Assembly: GCF_022832975.1 (NCBI RefSeq) | Contig: NZ_CP094846.1 | Coordinates: 868,001 to 932,000, forward strand | DNA length: 64,000 nt | DNA from: Ornithobacterium rhinotracheale | GTDB taxonomy: Bacteria > Bacteroidota > Bacteroidia > Flavobacteriales > Weeksellaceae | Reading direction: 5' to 3' | Shown: positions 37,677-47,600 of the stretch, one piece after another | How the letters are laid out: each line of letters opens with the position of its first letter | How positions within the stretch are numbered: position 1 is the first letter of the stretch | Notes under the pieces: generated by a model | What the model was told of the DNA's origin: nothing | The model's database searches: none | The model's input: the letters and a program-made list of their open reading frames with translations, nothing else | Translations under genes and position numbers: made by a program

Positions 37677-37865
37677 ATTTGCCTAAAATTGAATGAATAA
37701 AAAAAGAATTCCTCAAAAATAATTTTAATATTAAATTTTAAGACTAAAAAAAGTATTTTTAAATAATTGAAAGTCAGTATTTTTCTGATGTTTTGGTGTG
37801 TGGTGCTGAAACTTAAATTTAACAAGAGTTTGTGAGATTTAAAACATTAATTAAAAAAATGTATT

Positions 37866-37873
37866 TATTTTTG
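37866..37873 (+). promoter_or_regulatory. Candidate -7 promoter element of topA
   Basis: TATTTTTG matches TAnnTTTG and ends 19 bp before the topA ATG. It would drive topA, the arginase-like gene and perhaps the gld genes. Confidence 0.5.
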
Positions 37874-37892
37874 CACCAAAATTTTATTGCCG

Positions 37893-40445
37893 ATGCCCAA
37901 AAATTTAGTCATAGTAGAGTCACCTGCGAAAGCCAAAACCATTCAAAAATATTTAGGAAAAGACTTTGAAGTTCAGTCGAGTTTTGGTCATGTCGTGGAT
38001 TTACCCAAAAAAAATATGGGGATTGATATCGAAAATCATTTTAAACCAAAATATGTGATATCGCCCGATAAACGCGAAGTGGTAAAGAAACTCAAGGAAC
38101 TCTCTAACAAGGCAGAAACCGTGTGGCTCGCATCCGATGAAGACCGCGAAGGAGAAGCCATTGCATGGCATCTGTACAACGAATTAGACCTTAAAAAGAA
38201 AGATACGAAAAGAATCGTTTTCAACGAAATTACGAAAAAAGCGATTTTAAATGCTGTAGAAAATCCACGCACTATAGATGAAGATTTGGTAAATGCGCAA
38301 CAAGCACGCCGTATCCTTGATCGTTTGGTGGGATTTGAAATGTCGCCCGTTTTATGGAAAAAAGTAAAACCAGGATTATCGGCAGGGCGCGTTCAGTCTG
38401 TGGCAGTGCGATTAATCGTAGAGCGCGAAAAGGAAATTATGGCATTTGAGCCAGAAAATAGTTTCCGTTTTGTGGCTGAATTTGTATTGGAAACAGGAGA
38501 AGTATTCGAGGCAAACTTAAACACAGAATTTGAAAACTACGAAGCGGCAAAAGATTTTATAGAAAAATGTGCAAAAGCCGATTTTTCTGTTTCTGATGTG
38601 GAAACCAAACCTGGCAAACGCTCTCCTGCACCGCCGTTTACTACTTCAACTTTACAGCAAGAGGCGTCGAGAAAATTAGGATTTTCGGTTTCGCGTACCA
38701 TGAGCGTAGCACAGCAGCTTTATGAACAAGGGATGATTACCTACATGCGTACCGATAGTGTAAACTTATCGGACGACGCGCTAGCTGCAGCACGACAAGT
38801 GGTGAATGATGAATATGGAGCAAAATATGCTAAAACCCGAAAATTTAAAAGCAAAACCAAAGGAGCGCAGGAAGCGCACGAAGCAATTCGTCCTACCAAT
38901 TTGGCAAGACACCATGCAGGAATGGATTCGGCGCAGAATCGTTTATACGATTTAATATATAAAAGAACCCTTGCAAGCCAAATGGCAGATGCCGAGTTGG
39001 AGCGCACAACCATTAGCGTAGAAAATAATCAATCGAGTAAACATATTTTTAGAGGAAAAGGTGAAGTGGTGCTTTTCGACGGATTCTTGAAAGTGTACCA
39101 AGAGAGTAGAGAAGATGATGACGAAGTGGTGCAACCCCAAGGAATGACTCTTTTGCCAAAAGTATCCGTAGGCGAACAATTAAATGTGAATTTAATCAAA
39201 GGAATTGAGAAATTTACTCGCCATGCGCCGCGCTATTCAGAAGCGACTCTGGTGCGCCAATTGGAGGAATTAGGTATCGGTCGTCCGTCTACCTATGCGC
39301 CTACGATTTCAACCATTCAGAAAAGAGATTATGTAGAATTAAATAATTCAGAAGGTGAGGAGCGTGCAATCCGAACTTTGGTCTTGAAAAAAGGTGAAGT
39401 AAAGGAAGTGCCAGAAACAGAAAGATTTGGTACAGAAAAAAATAAATTAAAGCCTACTGATGTGGGAATTGTGGTCAATGATTTCTTGGTTGAGTATTTC
39501 AAAAATATTATGGATTATCAATTCACCGCTAAGGTAGAAGAAGATTTTGATGAAATTGCGGCAGGAAAAGAAGATTGGACCAAAGTTTTGGGCGATTTTT
39601 ACAAAGGATTTCATGAAAATGTAGAAGAGGTAGAAGAAAACGCTACTCGTGCTACAGGAGAAAGACTTCTAGGAACGGATCCAAAATCAGGCAAAAATGT
39701 CTATGCGCGAATTGGTAGATATGGTGCCATGGTGCAAATTGGTGAAGCAGAAGACGAAGAAAAACCAAAATTTGCAGGATTAAATCCAGATCAAAATATT
39801 TCTACCATTACCTTAGATGAAGCGTTGAAACTTTTTGATTTGCCAAAAGAATTAGGTAAATATAAGGGTGAAATAGTTGAGGTGAATGTAGGAAGATACG
39901 GGCCGTATGTGAAATTCGGTAAAAAATACATTTCTCTAGATAAAAACGAAGACCCGCACGAAGTAGAATTTGATAGAGCTAAGGAAATTATTGATGCCAA
40001 ACTTGCAGAAGAAGCGCCCATTGCTGTTTACGAAGGGCATGAAGTAACACGCGGAAAAGGAAGATTTGGACCATTTATCAAATGGAATGAATGGTTTATC
40101 AATGTCAATAAAAAGTATGATTTTGATAATTTATCTCAGTCAGACATCAAAGAATTGATTGAAGATAAAAAGAAAAAAGAAGCCGAGAAAGTTGTAAAGA
40201 ATTGGGAAACAGAAGGCATCCGTATTGAAAAAGCGCGTTGGAAACGCCACAACATCATCCAAGGAAAATTGAAAGTGGAAGTTGGCAAAGAAGTTAATGT
40301 AGCAAACATGTCGCTTGAAGATGCGCAAAAAATCTTGGAAAACGCAAAACCCAAAAAAGCAACCAAGAAAACGGCAGCTAAAAAGGCAACGACCAAGAAA
40401 ATAACCGCCAAAAAATCTACGAAAAAAACTAAGAAAACGAAATAA
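37893..40445 (+). CDS. topA: DNA topoisomerase I (type IA)
   Basis: The 850-residue enzyme relaxes negative supercoils. The Toprim domain begins MPKNLVIVESPAKAKTI with SSFGHVVDLP and SDEDREGEAIAW; the catalytic tyrosine lies in MITYMRTDS near 280-288. After the core come repeated non-zinc C-terminal TOPRIM-C domains (GRYGAMVQIG, GRYGPYVKFG, GRFGPFIKW). The last 30 or so residues are almost only Lys, Ala and Thr, like a histone H1 tail. I chose the ATG at 37893 over the TTG two codons upstream. The stop codon overlaps the next start by one base. Confidence 0.96.
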   Translation: MPKNLVIVESPAKAKTIQKYLGKDFEVQSSFGHVVDLPKKNMGIDIENHFKPKYVISPDKREVVKKLKELSNKAETVWLASDEDREGEAIAWHLYNELDLKKKDTKRIVFNEITKKAILNAVENPRTIDEDLVNAQQARRILDRLVGFEMSPVLWKKVKPGLSAGRVQSVAVRLIVEREKEIMAFEPENSFRFVAEFVLETGEVFEANLNTEFENYEAAKDFIEKCAKADFSVSDVETKPGKRSPAPPFTTSTLQQEASRKLGFSVSRTMSVAQQLYEQGMITYMRTDSVNLSDDALAAARQVVNDEYGAKYAKTRKFKSKTKGAQEAHEAIRPTNLARHHAGMDSAQNRLYDLIYKRTLASQMADAELERTTISVENNQSSKHIFRGKGEVVLFDGFLKVYQESREDDDEVVQPQGMTLLPKVSVGEQLNVNLIKGIEKFTRHAPRYSEATLVRQLEELGIGRPSTYAPTISTIQKRDYVELNNSEGEERAIRTLVLKKGEVKEVPETERFGTEKNKLKPTDVGIVVNDFLVEYFKNIMDYQFTAKVEEDFDEIAAGKEDWTKVLGDFYKGFHENVEEVEENATRATGERLLGTDPKSGKNVYARIGRYGAMVQIGEAEDEEKPKFAGLNPDQNISTITLDEALKLFDLPKELGKYKGEIVEVNVGRYGPYVKFGKKYISLDKNEDPHEVEFDRAKEIIDAKLAEEAPIAVYEGHEVTRGKGRFGPFIKWNEWFINVNKKYDFDNLSQSDIKELIEDKKKKEAEKVVKNWETEGIRIEKARWKRHNIIQGKLKVEVGKEVNVANMSLEDAQKILENAKPKKATKKTAAKKATTKKITAKKSTKKTKKTK

Positions 40446-41545
40446 TGGATTTTCAGGATATTTTGCTACCCATTCCCCAAGAGTTGAAAGACTATGCTCA
40501 AATGATGAGCAAGTATATGATTGGTTCTCATGTTAGGTTTGAATTAGATGAGGATTTTGGAGAACACGCCATTGTGCTTTTGTCGATAGCGGAATACGAT
40601 AGTTTCGGAAATCGAGATGCTGATCCATTCTTTTCGGAGGTAAGGAGAAAGTTTTATCAATTATCTATCAGTAATTGGAAAACTCCATTTTATGATTTGG
40701 GAAGTGTAGCTGTGAGTGAGCATTTTATAGATACTTGTGCAGATGTGGAGGATATCGTTCGTCAATTTTCTGAACATAAAGTTTCTTTAATATTGCTAGG
40801 AGGAACGCAAGCTTTAAGCTATCCCGTGTATAAAGGAATCAATAAAAAGTGGGTAAATGTAGCTTGCATTGATTATAAGCTTGATATAGATGCAGCAAAT
40901 GGAAAATTAACTCACGATAATTTTATTACCCACATGATTTTGGGAGACGAGCAAAAGTTGCTGGAATATAACAATATAGCTAACCAAGCACCATACAATG
41001 CAGCCGAGGAGTTTGATGTCTTGGAGCAATTGAATTTTGAGAGTTTACGCTTAGGCAAGTTAACAGAAGATTTGAGCCAAGCAGAGCCGTTATTGAGAGA
41101 GAAGGATCTATTGTCTGTTGATTTTTCAGCCGTGCAATCATCGTCATTTAATGCGCCATTAGTGCATACCGCTAATGGATTAAACGAGCGGGAAATTTGC
41201 GGATTGATGCGTTATGCGGGATTGAGCCCAACCATCAAAAATGTACATTTGTCAAATTCCTATTTGCTTGACTTGGCAGATGCGAGTTTGGCATCAGAAA
41301 TGCTATGGTATTTTATGGACGCAAAAAATAATATGAAAAATGACTCTGAAAAAGAAAAATTCAGAGTTCTCTATGACGATGGAGAAGTGGTGTTTTACAA
41401 ATCAGTAAACTCGGAGCGTTGGTGGATAGAAGTTACAATAGACGAAGTAAAAAAAATGTTACCATGTAGTGAGGCGGATTATAGAGCAACGCTGGATGGA
41501 AACCTACCAGAAAAGTGGTTTAAGTTTTATAAAAGGTTTTATTAA
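40445..41545 (+). CDS. Arginase/formimidoylglutamase-fold protein, probably catalytically dead
   Basis: The 366-residue protein aligns by eye with the ureohydrolase (arginase, agmatinase, formimidoylglutamase) fold. The metal-ligand motifs are degraded, however. The GGGH position reads GGTQ (119-122). The DAHxD position reads DYKLD (143-147), without the His, and the second DxD-type motif reads VDFSA. It is therefore a likely pseudoenzyme. In Flavobacteriia such a gene often lies between topA and the gld cluster, so a structural or regulatory role linked to gliding or secretion is possible; this is inference. It is translationally coupled to topA by a 1-bp overlap. Confidence 0.75.
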   Translation: MDFQDILLPIPQELKDYAQMMSKYMIGSHVRFELDEDFGEHAIVLLSIAEYDSFGNRDADPFFSEVRRKFYQLSISNWKTPFYDLGSVAVSEHFIDTCADVEDIVRQFSEHKVSLILLGGTQALSYPVYKGINKKWVNVACIDYKLDIDAANGKLTHDNFITHMILGDEQKLLEYNNIANQAPYNAAEEFDVLEQLNFESLRLGKLTEDLSQAEPLLREKDLLSVDFSAVQSSSFNAPLVHTANGLNEREICGLMRYAGLSPTIKNVHLSNSYLLDLADASLASEMLWYFMDAKNNMKNDSEKEKFRVLYDDGEVVFYKSVNSERWWIEVTIDEVKKMLPCSEADYRATLDGNLPEKWFKFYKRFY

Positions 41546-41599
41546 GATTTTATTTTGAAATTAGGAAGAATTTAGCTCTAAAAATCAATAGATAGTATT

Positions 41600-41607
41600 T
41601 ATTTTTG
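41600..41607 (+). promoter_or_regulatory. Candidate -7 promoter element of gldK
   Basis: TATTTTTG matches TAnnTTTG, 51 bp before the gldK ATG. It could give gldKLMN a promoter separate from topA. Confidence 0.4.
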
Positions 41608-41658
41608 GGTAGTTCAAAAAAATATAATAGTTTTACAAACTCTAAAAAGAAGAGTCAA

Positions 41659-43107
41659 ATGATAAGAATTTATTTAGCTGTATTTATGGCAATTACTCTG
41701 ACTTCTTGTAATATGTTCAATGGAAAGAAGAAGTCATCTAATGACAGGGGAATGATAATCCCTAGCAATAGATCAAAAAGTTTTATTCCTCAGCGTCCTG
41801 TAGGAATGGTGCCGATACCAAGTGGTTCTTTTGTAATGGGGCAAACCGACTACGATTTTGCTCAACAGCGCAATGCTTCTCCTAAAACAGTTTCAGTTTC
41901 AGGCTTTTTTATGGATGAAACAGAAATCACCAATGATATGTACCATGATTTCGTAAATTATGTAAGAGATTCCATTGTAAGACAACGATTGGCCGAAAGA
42001 GCCAATGAGTTAGGCTATAGTGGTGGAGATAATCAAGGACAAAGTGGTATTGCTGAATATGCCTTTAAAGTAAGAACAAATGAGAAAGGAGATCCTTCTG
42101 CTTATGATCAGTACATCAACGAGATGGCAGATGGTAGAAGTGGTTACGATACAGAACGCCAATTGAATTGGGATATTCCAATTATTTGGGACAAATATGA
42201 GTATCCAGATAGAGATTATGTAGAGGTGATGGAAAGTATGTACTATCCGCCAGAAGATCGTTTTAATGGAGAAAGATTGATTGATGTAAGAAAGCTCAAT
42301 TATGTGTTTACGGAAATAGATAAAAACAAAGCTGCTCAATTTGCTAAAAGTGGAAAAACAAGAAGAGACTTTGTTACGACCGATACAATTAATGTATATC
42401 CAGATACTACTGTTTGGGTTAGAGACTTTAATTATGCTTATAACGATCCCCTACATCAAGATTATTTTTGGAATACAGCGTATTCTAAATACCCAGTAGT
42501 AGGCGTTTCGTGGGATCAAGCAAGAGGGTTCTGTGCCTATAGAACAGATAAGCATAGAAAATATAATAGCTCTAGAAAAAATAAATCAGCAAGTGATGTT
42601 ATAGTTTACCGCCTACCAACTGAGGTTGAATGGGAATATGCTGCAAGAGGAGGCTTGCAAGATGCACCATATCCTTGGGGAGGTCCTTATTTAATGGATA
42701 GTAGAGGTTGCTATTTGGCTAACTTTAAACCAAAACGAGGTGATTATGTAGAAGATTGCTGTTCAAAATCCAAAAAACAAGGATTTATTTATACAGCACC
42801 CGTAAAATCATTCTATCCTAATGATTACGGATTGTATGACATGGCAGGTAATGTCGCTGAATGGACACAATCACCTTACGGAACCACTTCAAGTGAATAC
42901 ACCTCAACCCTAAATCCTTATTTAGGAGCAGGAAAAGAAAATAGAAAGAAAACAGTGAAAGGTGGCTCATGGAAAGATGTAGGCTATTTGCTAATGGTAG
43001 CGAATCGAGAATATGAAGATAAAGATTCAGCAAGAAGCTACATTGGATTCAGAACAGTTCAATCTATCCCAGAAGGTGCTGATGTAAACTATAGAAGAAC
43101 TAAATAA
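41659..43107 (+). CDS. gldK: T9SS/gliding outer-membrane ring lipoprotein GldK
   Basis: The 482-residue lipoprotein begins MIRIYLAVFMAITLTSC (lipobox LTSC, lipidated Cys near 17). It carries a formylglycine-generating-enzyme-like domain (PIPSGSFVMGQTD near 54; MDETEITNDMYHDF; RLPTEVEWEYAARGG; GLYDMAGNVAEWTQSPYG; KGGSWKDVGY). With GldN it builds the periplasmic ring of the type IX secretion system. I used the ATG at 41659, not the TTG at 41605, because only the former gives a proper lipoprotein signal. It is followed by gldL, gldM and gldN in order. Confidence 0.96.
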   Translation: MIRIYLAVFMAITLTSCNMFNGKKKSSNDRGMIIPSNRSKSFIPQRPVGMVPIPSGSFVMGQTDYDFAQQRNASPKTVSVSGFFMDETEITNDMYHDFVNYVRDSIVRQRLAERANELGYSGGDNQGQSGIAEYAFKVRTNEKGDPSAYDQYINEMADGRSGYDTERQLNWDIPIIWDKYEYPDRDYVEVMESMYYPPEDRFNGERLIDVRKLNYVFTEIDKNKAAQFAKSGKTRRDFVTTDTINVYPDTTVWVRDFNYAYNDPLHQDYFWNTAYSKYPVVGVSWDQARGFCAYRTDKHRKYNSSRKNKSASDVIVYRLPTEVEWEYAARGGLQDAPYPWGGPYLMDSRGCYLANFKPKRGDYVEDCCSKSKKQGFIYTAPVKSFYPNDYGLYDMAGNVAEWTQSPYGTTSSEYTSTLNPYLGAGKENRKKTVKGGSWKDVGYLLMVANREYEDKDSARSYIGFRTVQSIPEGADVNYRRTK

Positions 43108-43149
43108 TATTAAAAAAAATCAAGCAAAAAATTAAATCATAATAAAATT

Positions 43150-43839
43150 ATGGCAGCAAAAACTAAAAAGAAAGATGTAATATTAAACATGGTATACTCC
43201 TTAGGAGCAGCTGTGGTAATTATAGGTGCGTTATTTAAAATTAACCACTGGGGAATTGGTCCAATAAATGGTTCGCTAGTCTTAGCAATAGGTTTAGGTG
43301 TAGAGGCTCTTATCTTTATAGTCTTTGCATTCGATCCACCAGCAGGAGAGTATGATTGGGAAAAAGCTTATCCAGAACTAGCTGATCCAAATGCAAAACC
43401 AGTAGCAAGAAAACAAAATTTAGCCGTAGAACCACAAGTTACAGAGGCATCTTTGAGTGCAAAATTAGACAAAATGTTAGCCGATGCGAAACTTGATACT
43501 GCTTTGATGTCTAGATTAAAAGATGGAATCAACAGTTTTAGTGCTACGGTTGAAGAGATTAATAAAACAGTAGATGCTTCCAAAAATACTCAGAAATATG
43601 GCGATCAGCTAGCGTTGGCAGCCAATCACATGGAGTCTCTAAATTCATTGTATCAAGTACAGTTAGAAAATGGTAAGAAACAAGTAGAATTAAATCAAAA
43701 ATTCATCAATGAAATGCAAAAATCTGCTTCAGGTTCAGAGCAGTTTATGGCAGAGATGAATAAACTTACTAAAAACGTAAATGATTTAAATAAAGTTTAC
43801 GGTGGTATGTTATCTGCAATGAGACAACCAAATGCATAA
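43150..43839 (+). CDS. gldL: T9SS/gliding motor protein GldL
   Basis: The 229-residue inner-membrane protein has two helices near the N-terminus (about 15-33 and 41-60; FKINHWGIGPING between them) and a long cytoplasmic helical tail. GldL and GldM form the proton-driven motor that powers T9SS and gliding. The intramembrane glutamate is present in the second helix (GLGVEALIFIVFAF). Confidence 0.96.
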   Translation: MAAKTKKKDVILNMVYSLGAAVVIIGALFKINHWGIGPINGSLVLAIGLGVEALIFIVFAFDPPAGEYDWEKAYPELADPNAKPVARKQNLAVEPQVTEASLSAKLDKMLADAKLDTALMSRLKDGINSFSATVEEINKTVDASKNTQKYGDQLALAANHMESLNSLYQVQLENGKKQVELNQKFINEMQKSASGSEQFMAEMNKLTKNVNDLNKVYGGMLSAMRQPNA

Positions 43840-43875
43840 TTCATTTTAATTATTAATTCTACAAAGATTTAAACC

Positions 43876-45405
43876 ATGGCAAAGGGAAAATTACCACCAC
43901 GCCAGAAGATGATCAACTTGATGTATCTAATCTTCATAGCTATGTTGGCCATGCAGATAGATAGAGAGGTGTTGAGAAGTTTTGAGGGCGTAAATACTTC
44001 GCTTACTGATGCAACTGCATTGGCAAGTGAAAACAACAATACTTTTTACGATCAAATTAAAAATAAAGCGAAAGACGATTCTGATTACCAGAAAGTTCAA
44101 GTAAAAGCCGAGGAGGTAAAAGCTAAATCAAACGAAGTTTTTCAAGCAATCGAAGCGGTAAAACAAAAATTGATTACAGAAACTGGCTATAAAGCACCAA
44201 AAGATGGAGAAGAAACTAGCTACAATTCATTGCAGAATACAGATGCAGTAACCAATTTATTCTTCCGTGCTCAAGAGCCGTCAGAGACAGGCGCAGAGCT
44301 TAAAAATAAAATCAATCAATATCATGATTTTATGCTCTCTCAATACACAAGCGATAGAGATAAATCTCGCGTGAATCAATTGTTTAGTACAGAGGGTGAG
44401 GCTAAAAAAGAATGGTTGTATAAAATGTTCTATAATCAACCAATGGTTGCAGCACTTACTAATTTATCTAAAATCCAGTCAGATGTTAGAACAGAAGAAG
44501 GTAACTTAGTGCGTAACCTATTGTCAGATAAATTAGAAGACGAAATTCAATTAAAAGCTTTCCAACCGATTGTTGATATTCCACCAATCGTCAAGAAAGG
44601 AGATAAAGTTTTGGCCAATATAGCATTTGGTGCTTATGATAATACTTTGCAAGGTTCTGTTACTGCCAATGGTAGACAAATAGCATTGACAAATGGTAGA
44701 GCTACTTTTGATTTGAATACATCTACAGATGGAACACAAACCATTAGAGGTACAATGTCGTATAGAAAACCAGATGGTTCTACAGAGACAATGCCTTTTG
44801 AGCGTAGTTACCAAGTTGTGAGCGAAACTTTAGCAAGAGCTCCAAAAGGAGGTTCTATCTCTGCTGATAAAATGAATGTTGTATATCGTGGAGTGACTAA
44901 TCCAATTACTGCAACTATAAATGGTGCAGATGGACCAATCAATATGACGGCTTCTACTGGTTCACTTAGTGGATCAAACGGAAAATACAATTACCGCGTT
45001 TCATCTGGAAACACCGTAGTGTTTACCGCAAGTGCTAAAACATCAAGTGGAGCAGTTGTAACAGAGAAAAAAGAATTTAGAATTAAGCCAGTTCCACCGC
45101 CACAAGGTCAAATTCGTGGAAAAAATTCGCTTACAACATCGGTGAGTTCATTACCAAGGCTCACTGTAGAGGCTGCTATACCTAATTTTGAATTCCCTGT
45201 CAGCTTTACAGTTAAAAGTTTCAAAGTTAAAGTACCAGGGCAAAAAACAATTAGTGTATCTGGCAATAGCATGAGCGGAGCTGAAAGAGTTCTTAGAAAT
45301 GTCAAATCAGGAGATGCAGTAAACATATTTGATATAGAAGCTACAGCTTCAGGAATTGATGGTCGTGTGCCTAATATTTCACCTGTAGTAATTGATGTTC
45401 AATAG
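43876..45405 (+). CDS. gldM: T9SS/gliding motor protein GldM
   Basis: The 509-residue protein has a single N-terminal membrane helix (KLPPRQKMINLMYLIFIAML near 4-23). A long periplasmic rod of four domains follows (about 35-510), contacting the GldK/GldN ring. With GldL it is the rotary motor. The N-terminal MINLMYLIFIAMLA is highly typical of GldM, and the length is normal. Confidence 0.96.
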   Translation: MAKGKLPPRQKMINLMYLIFIAMLAMQIDREVLRSFEGVNTSLTDATALASENNNTFYDQIKNKAKDDSDYQKVQVKAEEVKAKSNEVFQAIEAVKQKLITETGYKAPKDGEETSYNSLQNTDAVTNLFFRAQEPSETGAELKNKINQYHDFMLSQYTSDRDKSRVNQLFSTEGEAKKEWLYKMFYNQPMVAALTNLSKIQSDVRTEEGNLVRNLLSDKLEDEIQLKAFQPIVDIPPIVKKGDKVLANIAFGAYDNTLQGSVTANGRQIALTNGRATFDLNTSTDGTQTIRGTMSYRKPDGSTETMPFERSYQVVSETLARAPKGGSISADKMNVVYRGVTNPITATINGADGPINMTASTGSLSGSNGKYNYRVSSGNTVVFTASAKTSSGAVVTEKKEFRIKPVPPPQGQIRGKNSLTTSVSSLPRLTVEAAIPNFEFPVSFTVKSFKVKVPGQKTISVSGNSMSGAERVLRNVKSGDAVNIFDIEATASGIDGRVPNISPVVIDVQ

Positions 45406-45422
45406 GATTTTGAAATAAAAAT

Positions 45423-46358
45423 ATGACTTTTATGAAAACGAAATATAAAATTTTAAATATAGTATTCCTTTTAATTGGAATTGTAGCAATCAATGCCCAA
45501 TCAGTGTTGAATGCAAAATCTCCCGAGGAACTTAGAAAAATGAGAGAGGAAAATGTTTCCATTAATTCAAAAGGTGATACTATTCAAAATGCAGATGAGC
45601 CATTGCCTTACGGTTATATTGAGGACAATGATGTATTATGGTCTAAAGTAGTTTGGGAAATTATTGATATGAACGAAAAATTAAATCAGCCATATTATAA
45701 TTCATCCAATGGAATTGCCTATAGCACACTATCACTTTTTGACGCGTTAAAAAAAGGAATTGAAAGTGGTGAAATCAAAGAAGTTTACGACGATGAATTC
45801 TTTGAACATAAATTGACTCCACAAGATGCTTTAAACTCATTATCTAGAACAGATACTACAGATTGGTACTATGAGCAAAAAGATGCTGGTGTAGATATGA
45901 GCAAAATACAGGACAATGGTATAGATTATTATCCAGTAGGAAGTGATAAAGTTAAAATGATAAAGATTAAGGGTATGTGGTATATTGATCGTAGATTGGG
46001 CGAAATGCGTTATCGTATATTGGGACTTTCTATGATGGGGCCAGATGCGCAATCTATGGGTAGAGGTTTTGAAGGAGCAGATGATTATGTTGATTTATTC
46101 TGGATATGGTATCCAGATGCGCGTAAGGTGCTTAATCGCTATAAGGTATTTAATCCTAAAAACGCGGCATCTAAGGTTACTTTTGATGATATGTTGAATG
46201 GAAGGAGATTTAATACTGTGATTTATAAAACGAGTGATATGGTAGGAAATCGTAGTATAGATCAATTCATTCCAAAAGATGCTCAAGCGCAATTAGAAGC
46301 AAGCCGAAGAATAAAAGAAGAAATTCTGCAGAAGGAAAACGAAATGTGGAATTACTGA
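45423..46358 (+). CDS. gldN: T9SS/gliding ring protein GldN
   Basis: The 311-residue periplasmic protein has a signal peptide and pairs with GldK in the ring. Conserved stretches include LWSKVVWEIIDMNEKLNQP near 76-94 and KGMWYIDRRLGEMRYRILG near 189-207. The first ATG is used, with a second three codons on as an alternative. The gene ends the gld operon and is followed by a strong hairpin. Confidence 0.96.
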   Translation: MTFMKTKYKILNIVFLLIGIVAINAQSVLNAKSPEELRKMREENVSINSKGDTIQNADEPLPYGYIEDNDVLWSKVVWEIIDMNEKLNQPYYNSSNGIAYSTLSLFDALKKGIESGEIKEVYDDEFFEHKLTPQDALNSLSRTDTTDWYYEQKDAGVDMSKIQDNGIDYYPVGSDKVKMIKIKGMWYIDRRLGEMRYRILGLSMMGPDAQSMGRGFEGADDYVDLFWIWYPDARKVLNRYKVFNPKNAASKVTFDDMLNGRRFNTVIYKTSDMVGNRSIDQFIPKDAQAQLEASRRIKEEILQKENEMWNY

Positions 46359-46393
46359 TATTTGAAAGGTATTGCCAAAATATGACAAATATA

Positions 46394-46425
46394 ATCCCGA
46401 TATGTTAGCATATCGGGATATTTTT
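46394..46425 (+). terminator. Rho-independent terminator after gldN
   Basis: A perfect 11-bp stem, ATCCCGATATG / CATATCGGGAT, with loop TTAG is followed by a T-run. It closes the gld operon 36 bp after the gldN stop. Confidence 0.92.
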
Positions 46426-46441
46426 GTCTTAAATTTACCCT

Positions 46442-47473
46442 ATGAAAACGCAATACCTATTAGTAGGCTATGGAATAGCCAATGTTTGTTTCGCTAAATA
46501 TTGTGTAGAAAACAAACATTCTTTTATAATTTTTGATGATCAAAAAATCACAGCTTCTAATGTGGCCGCAGGAGTGGTAAACCCTATAGTTCTCAAAAGA
46601 TTTACGCCCGTTTGGCAGGCCATTGAACAAATGGATTTATTGAAAAAAACTTTCGGTGAATTTACAGAGCTTTTGGGCAATAAATATTTTCATGAAATGC
46701 CCATTTATCGTGTTTTGGCAAACGATAAAGAAGCAGAAATTTGGCATAGAAAAATCCAAGAAAATACAATTTTAGAAAAGTATTTAGCACCCAAAATAAT
46801 CGATAATAAGTACGAAAGCCTAAAAGCCGAACATGGATTTGGTACCATGAAAGAAACAGGCTATGTAGATATTACCCAACTTTTAGCCGATTTTAAAAAT
46901 CAATATAAAGAGCATTTTAGAAACGAAAAATTTGATTATGCTAAATTGGATGTAGAAAACAATACCTACGAAGATATAATTTTTGATAAAATTGTGTTTG
47001 CCGAAGGTTCTAAAGTTTCTGCTAATCCATATTTTAATTTTATTCCTGTAGTGCCCAATAAAGGTCAAGTGTTGAAAATCAGAACCGAGGAGAGTTTGCC
47101 GCGTGCCATTGTAAAATCCAAATGTTTCTTGATGCCGATTGGCAAACACGAGTATTATGTAGGCGCTACCTATAATAGAGAATTCGAAAATGATGAAGCT
47201 ACAATAGAGGATAGAGAAAAACTAGAAGAGCAACTAGCTCACTTCTATACAAAACGATTTCAAATTATAGATGAAAAAGTGGGGATACGCCCTACCGTAC
47301 CCGATCACAAGCCTATCATAGGTCAGCACCCAGAATATTCAAATTTGTATGTTTTAAACGGTTTAGGAACGCGCGGAACATTCAACGGGCCAGCTATGTC
47401 CAAAGCCTTGTACGAATCCATAGAACAAGATAAACCGATTGATCCACTAATAGATATCAAAAGATTTTTGTAA
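46442..47473 (+). CDS. FAD-dependent amino-acid oxidase-type oxidoreductase
   Basis: The 343-residue protein of the D-amino-acid/glycine oxidase family has a Rossmann FAD site near the N-terminus (LLVGYGIANVCFAKY near 6-20) and ASNVAAGVVNPIVLKRF near 37-53. The C-terminal GLGTRGTFNGPAMSKAL near 311-327 completes the FAD fold. The substrate is unknown. It is monocistronic, with a hairpin terminator directly after the stop. Confidence 0.82.
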   Translation: MKTQYLLVGYGIANVCFAKYCVENKHSFIIFDDQKITASNVAAGVVNPIVLKRFTPVWQAIEQMDLLKKTFGEFTELLGNKYFHEMPIYRVLANDKEAEIWHRKIQENTILEKYLAPKIIDNKYESLKAEHGFGTMKETGYVDITQLLADFKNQYKEHFRNEKFDYAKLDVENNTYEDIIFDKIVFAEGSKVSANPYFNFIPVVPNKGQVLKIRTEESLPRAIVKSKCFLMPIGKHEYYVGATYNREFENDEATIEDREKLEEQLAHFYTKRFQIIDEKVGIRPTVPDHKPIIGQHPEYSNLYVLNGLGTRGTFNGPAMSKALYESIEQDKPIDPLIDIKRFL

Positions 47474-47503
47474 AAAAAAAACCGCTTTTTAGCGGTTTTT
47501 TTA
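47474..47503 (+). terminator. Rho-independent terminator
   Basis: An AACCGCT / AGCGGTT stem with a TTTT loop has an A-run before it and a T-run after it, immediately after the FAD oxidoreductase stop. Confidence 0.9.
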
Positions 47504-47587
47504 TGTTCTGAAAAAAATGATTTTGAGCTATTTTAGTAGTTTAATTTAAAAAATCATTCCAATATTGTACTTACAAACTAAATAATG

Positions 47588-47595
47588 TATTTTTG
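47588..47595 (+). promoter_or_regulatory. -7 promoter element almost touching the ABC-F start codon
   Basis: TATTTTTG ends 5 bp before the ATG at 47601. Transcription would start at or within a base or two of the AUG, so the mRNA is probably leaderless. A weak ATTG lies 20 bp upstream of it. Confidence 0.5.
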
Positions 47596-47600
47596 CCCCT

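Noticed and set aside
41605-41658. Longer gldK start at 41605
   Set aside because: It is a TTG that would put 18 polar residues before the lipoprotein signal peptide.
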